From Chloroflexota bacterium (GTDB lineage Bacteria; Chloroflexota; Dehalococcoidia; SM23-28-2; RBG-16-64-32), in the NCBI GenBank assembly GCA_022565075.1, contig JADFKG010000068.1, positions 1-10,648 on the forward strand: a stretch of 10,648 nucleotides of DNA, in the 5' to 3' direction. The notes below the pieces were generated by a model. That model ran no database searches and was not told where the DNA came from. It saw only the letters and a program-made list of their open reading frames with translations. A program made the translations under genes and the position numbers. This document shows positions 7,198-10,648 of the stretch, piece by piece (within the stretch, counting starts at the first letter, position 1; every line of letters starts with the position of its first letter).

Positions 7198-8282
7198 CCA
7201 ATCCCGCCGCTGACGATTTGAGCATCATTGTCATTGACGATGAGCCGGCCATCTGTCTGCTTCTTAAGGAAGCGTTGCAGCAGCAGGGCGCTGCGGTGGA
7301 AGTGGCCAATAACCGGTCTGAAGCGTTGCAGCTGGCCGCGAGCCGGCAGTTCCACCTAGCCTTCCTTGACATGGATCTGTCCGGCCATAGCGGCTTGGAA
7401 ATGCTGCAGGAACTCAGGGCAAATAATCCCGGCCTGGTGGGTATCATTATGTCCGGCACAATGATCGATTCCTTTGCCAAACTGGTCGAATACCAAGTCG
7501 ATGATTATCTGTCTAAACCGTTCAGCCTGGACCAGATAGCCTACCTGGTGGCCCGACATCGCTGGTCCAGCCAGGCCACTCCGATCGAAACCGAACCGCT
7601 TCCCGATCTGCTTGTTGAAGCAGCCCACCAGTTGAAATCCCCCTTGGCTGTGATCAAGGAGTTCACCCACCTGTTGCAAGAAGGAACCGGTGGCGATTTG
7701 ACCGATAAGCAAGCGAATTATCTGGCGGCGATTAATGAAAATGTCGAGCTTGCCCTCCTGCAGGTCAGTCATCTGGAGCAGCTCAACGAACCGGACGGCG
7801 GGCAGGCCAAACTGTCCCCGGAAACCATTAACCTGTCGGACCTGCTGCAAACGGTGCTGGACAACTGGCAGCCCATCCTCGCCCGGCATCAGCTGCAGCT
7901 CGACCGTATCCGGGATAGCGCGGTCGAAACGGTACTGGCAGACCGCCAGGCCACTGAGCAGATACTCTACAATCTGCTGGATAATGCCCGCAAATATGCC
8001 CCTCCGGGCACTGCGGTGACCCTCAGCACCTTCCGCTACGATGACACAACGGTGTGTATTCAGGTAGCTGATGAAGGCCCTGGGATTCCGCGGAAGCACC
8101 GGGAAACCATTTTCGAGGCCTACCGCCGTCTGCCAAACCATCAGGCCGACCCCGGCCTCGGTTTGGGCCTGACTATCGCCTTGCGCCTGGCCCATCTGAT
8201 GAAGGGCGAGCTGCTTGTCGTCGACGGCGCCAATGCCGGGGCCTGCTTTATACTGCGACTACCGGACGGCTCCCTCAATTGA
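7194..8282 (+). CDS. Hybrid sensor kinase: REC receiver + HisKA + HATPase_c
   Basis: A 362-residue soluble two-component protein with no membrane segment. The N-terminal receiver (~9-122) has the acidic pocket D15-D16-E17, phospho-acceptor D59 (FLDMDLSG), S87 (IMSGTM) and K108 (LSKPF). A dimerisation/phospho-acceptor domain follows with H145 in AHQLKSPLAVI (144-154). The ATPase domain is intact: N-box NLLDNARKYAP (260-270), G1 DEGPGIP (293-299), F-box IFEAYRR (306-312) and G2 GLGLGL (321-326). The residue after the phospho-His is Gln instead of the usual Glu; HQLK-type H-boxes occur in the HisKA family, so activity is plausible. With a receiver in front and no sensor domain, it probably relays a signal from a partner, most simply the kinase-like protein it overlaps upstream. 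The ATG start is inside the ATGA overlap, giving translational coupling. No output regulator is visible in the window. Confidence 0.9.
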   Translation: MTNPAADDLSIIVIDDEPAICLLLKEALQQQGAAVEVANNRSEALQLAASRQFHLAFLDMDLSGHSGLEMLQELRANNPGLVGIIMSGTMIDSFAKLVEYQVDDYLSKPFSLDQIAYLVARHRWSSQATPIETEPLPDLLVEAAHQLKSPLAVIKEFTHLLQEGTGGDLTDKQANYLAAINENVELALLQVSHLEQLNEPDGGQAKLSPETINLSDLLQTVLDNWQPILARHQLQLDRIRDSAVETVLADRQATEQILYNLLDNARKYAPPGTAVTLSTFRYDDTTVCIQVADEGPGIPRKHRETIFEAYRRLPNHQADPGLGLGLTIALRLAHLMKGELLVVDGANAGACFILRLPDGSLN

Positions 8283-8316
8283 CAGCTCGGCACGCGCCCC
8301 ACGACGGTTAATCTCA

Positions 8317-8345
8317 TTGACTGGCCCGAAGGGGAAGCCTAACAT
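8317..8345 (+). promoter_or_regulatory. Sigma70-type promoter of the EutN-like start
   Basis: TTGACT (8317-8322), a 17-base spacer and TAACAT (8340-8345) make a strong -35/-10 pair. Transcription would start near 8352, giving a ~25-base leader that includes a perfect AAGGAGG Shine-Dalgarno (8361-8367), nine bases before the ATG at 8377. This leadered architecture differs from the leaderless starts of tig, tlyA and the thioredoxin gene. Confidence 0.65.
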
Positions 8346-8364
8346 TCCGCTGACTGACCGAAGG
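8318..8364 (+). repeat. Near direct repeat overlapping promoter and Shine-Dalgarno
   Basis: TGACTGGCCCGAAGG at 8318-8332 recurs as TGACTGACCGAAGG at 8351-8364, with one substitution and one deletion. The copies begin 33 bases apart, about three helical turns. One copy covers the end of the -35 box and part of the spacer; the other spans the transcription start and runs into the Shine-Dalgarno. The placement would suit a response-regulator operator, but that is inference. Confidence 0.45.
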
Positions 8365-8376
8365 AGGATAGCAAGC

Positions 8377-8730
8377 ATGTTTCTGGGACGAGTGGTCGGC
8401 ACCGTCTGGGCGACCCGGAAAGACGAAAAACTGGACGGTCTGAAGTTTCAGATCGTTAAGAAAGTTGACGACCAAGAACTGACCACCATGGCATGGCGGG
8501 AACGGCTGGATGGCGACTACAGCCTATGGAAGAACGACGACTTCAGTGAGCCGGACGGCAAGGGCAGCATGATCTACGTTGTCGTACCCGTGAAGGGCCG
8601 GGCTGCTGCCAAGAAGCTCTACATTCAACAGCGAAAAGCCGATGACAGCCCAAAAGCCGACATCGTTCCCGCCTCCAAGCTGGAGGAGAAGCGAGCGGCT
8701 AGGACAAGGAGATCGACGAAGGCAGCGTAG
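8377..8730 (+). CDS. Chimeric ORF: EutN/CcmL-type N-terminus fused to unrelated Lys/Arg-rich C-terminus
   Basis: The 117-codon ORF has an excellent promoter and Shine-Dalgarno. Residues 1-31 (beginning MFLGRVVGTVWATRKDEK, then KFQIVKKVD) match the first strands of EutN/CcmL pentamers, the vertex proteins of bacterial microcompartment shells. These are usually ~85-100 residues and continue with a DAVGAGxG-like segment and a strand that forms the pentamer. That is absent here. From residue ~32 the sequence (QELTTMAWRERLDGDYSLWK, then SMIYVVVPVKGRAAAKKLYI) is unrelated to EutN and ends in a basic tail, KLEEKRAARTRRSTKAA. I do not recognise this second part. No other frame continues EutN, so a simple frameshift does not explain it. 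The product cannot be a normal shell pentamer. Either two genes were joined here by recombination, or an assembly joined two sequences. The C-terminal part may be the end of a separate gene from part C. Confidence 0.6.
   Translation: MFLGRVVGTVWATRKDEKLDGLKFQIVKKVDDQELTTMAWRERLDGDYSLWKNDDFSEPDGKGSMIYVVVPVKGRAAAKKLYIQQRKADDSPKADIVPASKLEEKRAARTRRSTKAA
8460..8482. other. Probable sequence junction between part B and part C
   Basis: EutN similarity stops abruptly near codon 31 of the 8377 ORF, and the frame continues into a sequence of different character. I see no long direct repeat shared with the left junction near 6700, and no recombinase or att-like core. Its position is inferred from loss of family similarity only. 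Confidence 0.45.
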
Positions 8731-8750
8731 CCATGCTCGTGGTTGCAGCC

Positions 8751-8759
8751 TGTTACAAT
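8751..8759 (+). promoter_or_regulatory. Extended -10 promoter of the DipZ-like thioredoxin gene
   Basis: TGT-TACAAT is an extended -10 element ending 10 bases before the ATG at 8770. Transcription is expected at about 8766, leaving roughly 4 leader bases. No -35 of quality is seen at 16-18 bases. It fixes the start at 8770 and rules out ATG codons at 8743 and 8758, which lie upstream of or inside the -10 box. Confidence 0.55.
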
Positions 8760-8769
8760 GCTGTTCGCT

Positions 8770-9783
8770 ATGACCCCACAAGAGCAGGCACCCGTACGCG
8801 CGCCAGAGTTCCCGCAGAATGTCAACTGGATTCAGGGTGGCCCTAAGACGATGGCTGAACTCAAAGGCCGTGTCGTCTTAATCGACTTTTGGGACTATAC
8901 ATGCGTGAACTGCATCAATACCCTGCCTTACGTGAAGGAGTGGCACAAACGGTACGCTGATGCGGGTCTGGTGATTATCGGCGTACATGCGCCGGAGTTC
9001 TCATTCGCCCATAACGGCGATCACGTGAGGGCCTCGGTCGCGGAGCATGGGCTGGAATATCCGATCGTGCAGGACAACGATTACGCGATCTGGCAGGCGT
9101 ATGCAAACCGCTACTGGCCCGCCCACTACTTAATCAACCACGAAGGCTACCTGAAGTATTACCACTTCGGCGAGGGCGCCTATGCCGAGACGGAAGAGGC
9201 CATTCAGGCAGTGCTCAAAGAGGCGTTCCCAGAGGCGGTGCTGCCTCCGCTGATGGACCCGATACGGGATGTCGATGCTTCCGGCGCTGCCTGCTATCGC
9301 GTGACGCCGGAGTTGTATCTCGGCTATCAGCGTGGGCAAATCGGCAATGTGGCTGGGATCGTGCCGGACAAGCCGACGACCTACAAGGACATCGACAAGC
9401 ACGCGGAAGGCTACTTCTTCCTGGAGGGCGACTGGCAGCTTACAGGGGAGAGCAGTGCTCGGCCGGTTGGTGCCGTCGGCGAGAGCAAGCTCCACGTGCG
9501 TTACATGGCGAAGGAAGTGAACCTCGTCATGATCCCGCCGTATGGGGGCGGTGAGGCGACGGTCGAACTGTTCCAAAATGGGACACCGCTGGCCACAGAG
9601 GATGCGGGCCCAGATGTTCAGGTGGCAGATGGCAAGGCGGTTGTCAAGGTCGAGAAGGCGGGCATGTACCGGCTAATCAACAATCGCGAACTGGACACCT
9701 ATGACCTGACGCTCTCTACGACGAGCGACGGCCTCGCGATGTACGCCTTCACCTTCACAAGCTGCTTGGTGCCGGAGGCCTAG
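8770..9783 (+). CDS. DipZ-like thioredoxin-family protein with C-terminal beta-sandwich-like domain
   Basis: A 337-residue thiol-disulfide protein. The thioredoxin fold covers ~10-150: RVVLIDFWDYTCVNC places the redox pair at C45-x2-C48, followed by INTLPYVKEWHKRY, IIGVHAPEF (69-77) and the cis-Pro loop at YWPAHYLI (P117). These are hallmarks of the DipZ branch of TlpA-like thioredoxins. After a linker, residues ~178-337 (TPELYLGYQRG, FLEGDWQLTGESS, AFTFTSC) resemble the C-terminal carbohydrate-binding-module-like domain of mycobacterial DipZ. The CcdA-type membrane electron-transfer part of full DipZ is missing, and no signal peptide or membrane helix is visible. This is therefore either cytosolic or exported by an unseen route, and its electron donor is unknown. 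Start choice rests on the extended -10 box just upstream. A one-helix membrane protein follows after 7 bases, probably co-transcribed. Confidence 0.88.
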   Translation: MTPQEQAPVRAPEFPQNVNWIQGGPKTMAELKGRVVLIDFWDYTCVNCINTLPYVKEWHKRYADAGLVIIGVHAPEFSFAHNGDHVRASVAEHGLEYPIVQDNDYAIWQAYANRYWPAHYLINHEGYLKYYHFGEGAYAETEEAIQAVLKEAFPEAVLPPLMDPIRDVDASGAACYRVTPELYLGYQRGQIGNVAGIVPDKPTTYKDIDKHAEGYFFLEGDWQLTGESSARPVGAVGESKLHVRYMAKEVNLVMIPPYGGGEATVELFQNGTPLATEDAGPDVQVADGKAVVKVEKAGMYRLINNRELDTYDLTLSTTSDGLAMYAFTFTSCLVPEA

Positions 9784-9790
9784 GACTGAG

Positions 9791-10408
9791 GTGGAAGAAC
9801 TTCTGCGGCAAATTCTCGAGGAACTGCAGAATCAGGATTCAACACCCTGGTGGCTGGAAGTGCTCAGGATTATCGGCCCGCTTGTAGGTGGTGCTCTCGT
9901 CGCTGCAATAGGATTCTTTGCCGTACACCAGCAGAACGTAACCCAGCGCGAAAATATGAAGCTAACGACCGAGGCGGAGGCGGACCAGCAGCGGCGGGAG
10001 CGGCTGACCAAGTGGCGGGAAGCGCGATATGGCGAACTCATGGCCGCCTTTGGCGAGTTCTATAGTGCGCTTGGGAGGATGAATCTAGTTCTGGCGACAA
10101 CCACGAATCAGGACACAAAGAAGGCTGCCATAAAATTCTTCGTAGAAGTGTTGGATAGTGGCCGTATCCTGCAAGCTGCCACTCAGGTGGCCGATAAAGA
10201 GGTCGCCGAGCTAGCCGAGTACCTAGCCGTGCAATACCAGGCAGCCAGTAAACAGCTCATAAAGGAGGGGGCCAAGATCACGGGCCTCAGCGAACTGGGT
10301 GGCCTCCAAGCCGCGTATCTGGCGATCCGAAAGGAGGTCGACGAATCAGCCGATAGCCGGTACCAACTGAATCGCCGGATTGAGCAACTAATCAGCGAAG
10401 GAGACTAA
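9791..10408 (+). CDS. Hypothetical single-pass membrane protein with cytosolic helical domain
   Basis: I do not recognise this 205-residue protein. After a short amphipathic N-terminus (MEELLRQILEELQNQ), one hydrophobic segment spans about residues 21-44 (WLEVLRIIGPLVGGALVAAI). From ~48 the chain is charged and mostly helical: QRENMKLTTEAEADQQRRER could form a coiled coil, followed by a domain rich in Ala, Leu and Glu to the C-terminus. No catalytic motif, Cys pair or metal site is visible. The start is GTG, 7 bases after the thioredoxin stop. The nearest Shine-Dalgarno-like GGAG is ~13 bases upstream, so coupling with the thioredoxin gene is likely. Its layout recalls small membrane proteins of unknown function that accompany many gene sets; nothing here ties it to redox chemistry beyond adjacency. 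Confidence 0.75.
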   Translation: MEELLRQILEELQNQDSTPWWLEVLRIIGPLVGGALVAAIGFFAVHQQNVTQRENMKLTTEAEADQQRRERLTKWREARYGELMAAFGEFYSALGRMNLVLATTTNQDTKKAAIKFFVEVLDSGRILQAATQVADKEVAELAEYLAVQYQAASKQLIKEGAKITGLSELGGLQAAYLAIRKEVDESADSRYQLNRRIEQLISEGD

Positions 10409-10571
10409 ATCCTCCTACGCGTTCGTTATCCCATCCCACACTAGACCGTGGACAAATCGGATCATCGTGACGCAATTCCGCCGGTTCTCGAAGGTCGTAA
10501 GCTAACGTTCTGGTCGCCGCGTCGCGCTGGAGTGGGTAGCGGAAAAAGAGGTATCCTAGTCTGGAGGGTAG
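10409..10571. other. Intergenic region, no gene seen
   Basis: These 163 bases hold no ORF of note, no tRNA-like fold and no convincing rho-independent terminator. Near the right end TATCCT (10552-10557) could be a -10 box for the following gene, but the hexamers 16-18 bases upstream are poor -35 matches. Confidence 0.4.
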
Positions 10572-10648
10572 ATGTCGGTTATGACTGAAGGACCTACCAC
10601 TGGCGAGTCGCAGACTACAGCACCTGGTTCCGAAGAGTTTGCGGAGCT
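10572..10648 (+). CDS. Start of an unidentified CDS, cut by window edge
   Basis: Twenty-five codons are visible, beginning MSVMTEGPTTGESQTTAPGS and continuing EEFAE. A strong Shine-Dalgarno (GGAGGG, 10563-10568) lies four bases before the ATG, and a possible TATCCT -10 box lies further upstream. The peptide is acidic and Thr/Ser/Gly-rich, like a disordered N-terminal extension, so the product cannot be named. The second ATG, four codons in, is an alternative start but is farther from the Shine-Dalgarno. Confidence 0.5.
   Translation, partial: MSVMTEGPTTGESQTTAPGSEEFAE

Noticed and set aside
7356..8195. Minus-strand ORF of 279 codons opposite the hybrid kinase
   Set aside because: The plus-strand frame has complete REC, HisKA and HATPase motifs. 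The opposite frame is a shadow.

Overview
The window reads as bacterial, of fairly high GC, with three parts of different character. The left two thirds suggest a Chloroflexota- or Actinomycetota-like organism, with Chloroflexota my weak preference. The reasons are a mycobacterial Sdh1-type succinate dehydrogenase membrane subunit, GTG and TTG starts, tightly overlapping genes, and promoters whose -10 box lies directly against the start codon, as expected for leaderless mRNAs. This taxonomic call is inference only.

Part A (1 to about 6700, all on the minus strand) is housekeeping. Read in transcription order, right to left, it holds trigger factor (tig), clpP, clpX, a TlyA-type rRNA methyltransferase, NAD kinase, a Nudix ADP-ribose pyrophosphatase, and then, behind its own consensus promoter, an Sdh1-like succinate dehydrogenase (membrane subunit sdhC, then the start of sdhA, cut by the window edge). 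tig-clpP-clpX is a protein folding and degradation operon. tlyA-nadK-nudix is chained by 4-base stop/start overlaps.

Part B (about 6700 to about 8470, plus strand) has lower GC and a different codon flavour. It begins inside the C-terminal half of a degenerate histidine-kinase-like protein. An ATGA overlap leads into a complete REC-HisKA-HATPase hybrid kinase. Then comes a strong sigma70-type promoter with a near direct repeat, a perfect Shine-Dalgarno, and the first ~31 codons of a bacterial microcompartment pentamer protein (EutN/CcmL family).

Part C (about 8470 to 10648, plus strand) starts in mid-gene: the EutN-like N-terminus runs in frame into an unrelated Lys/Arg-rich sequence. It continues with a stand-alone DipZ-like thioredoxin with a C-terminal beta-sandwich-like domain, a one-helix membrane protein of unknown function, and the first 25 codons of another gene.

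The main anomaly is that part B is cut at both ends in mid-gene, and parts A and C resemble each other in promoter style. Part B is therefore either an inserted foreign fragment or an assembly chimera. The kinase pair and compartment-protein start in B should be judged with that in mind.
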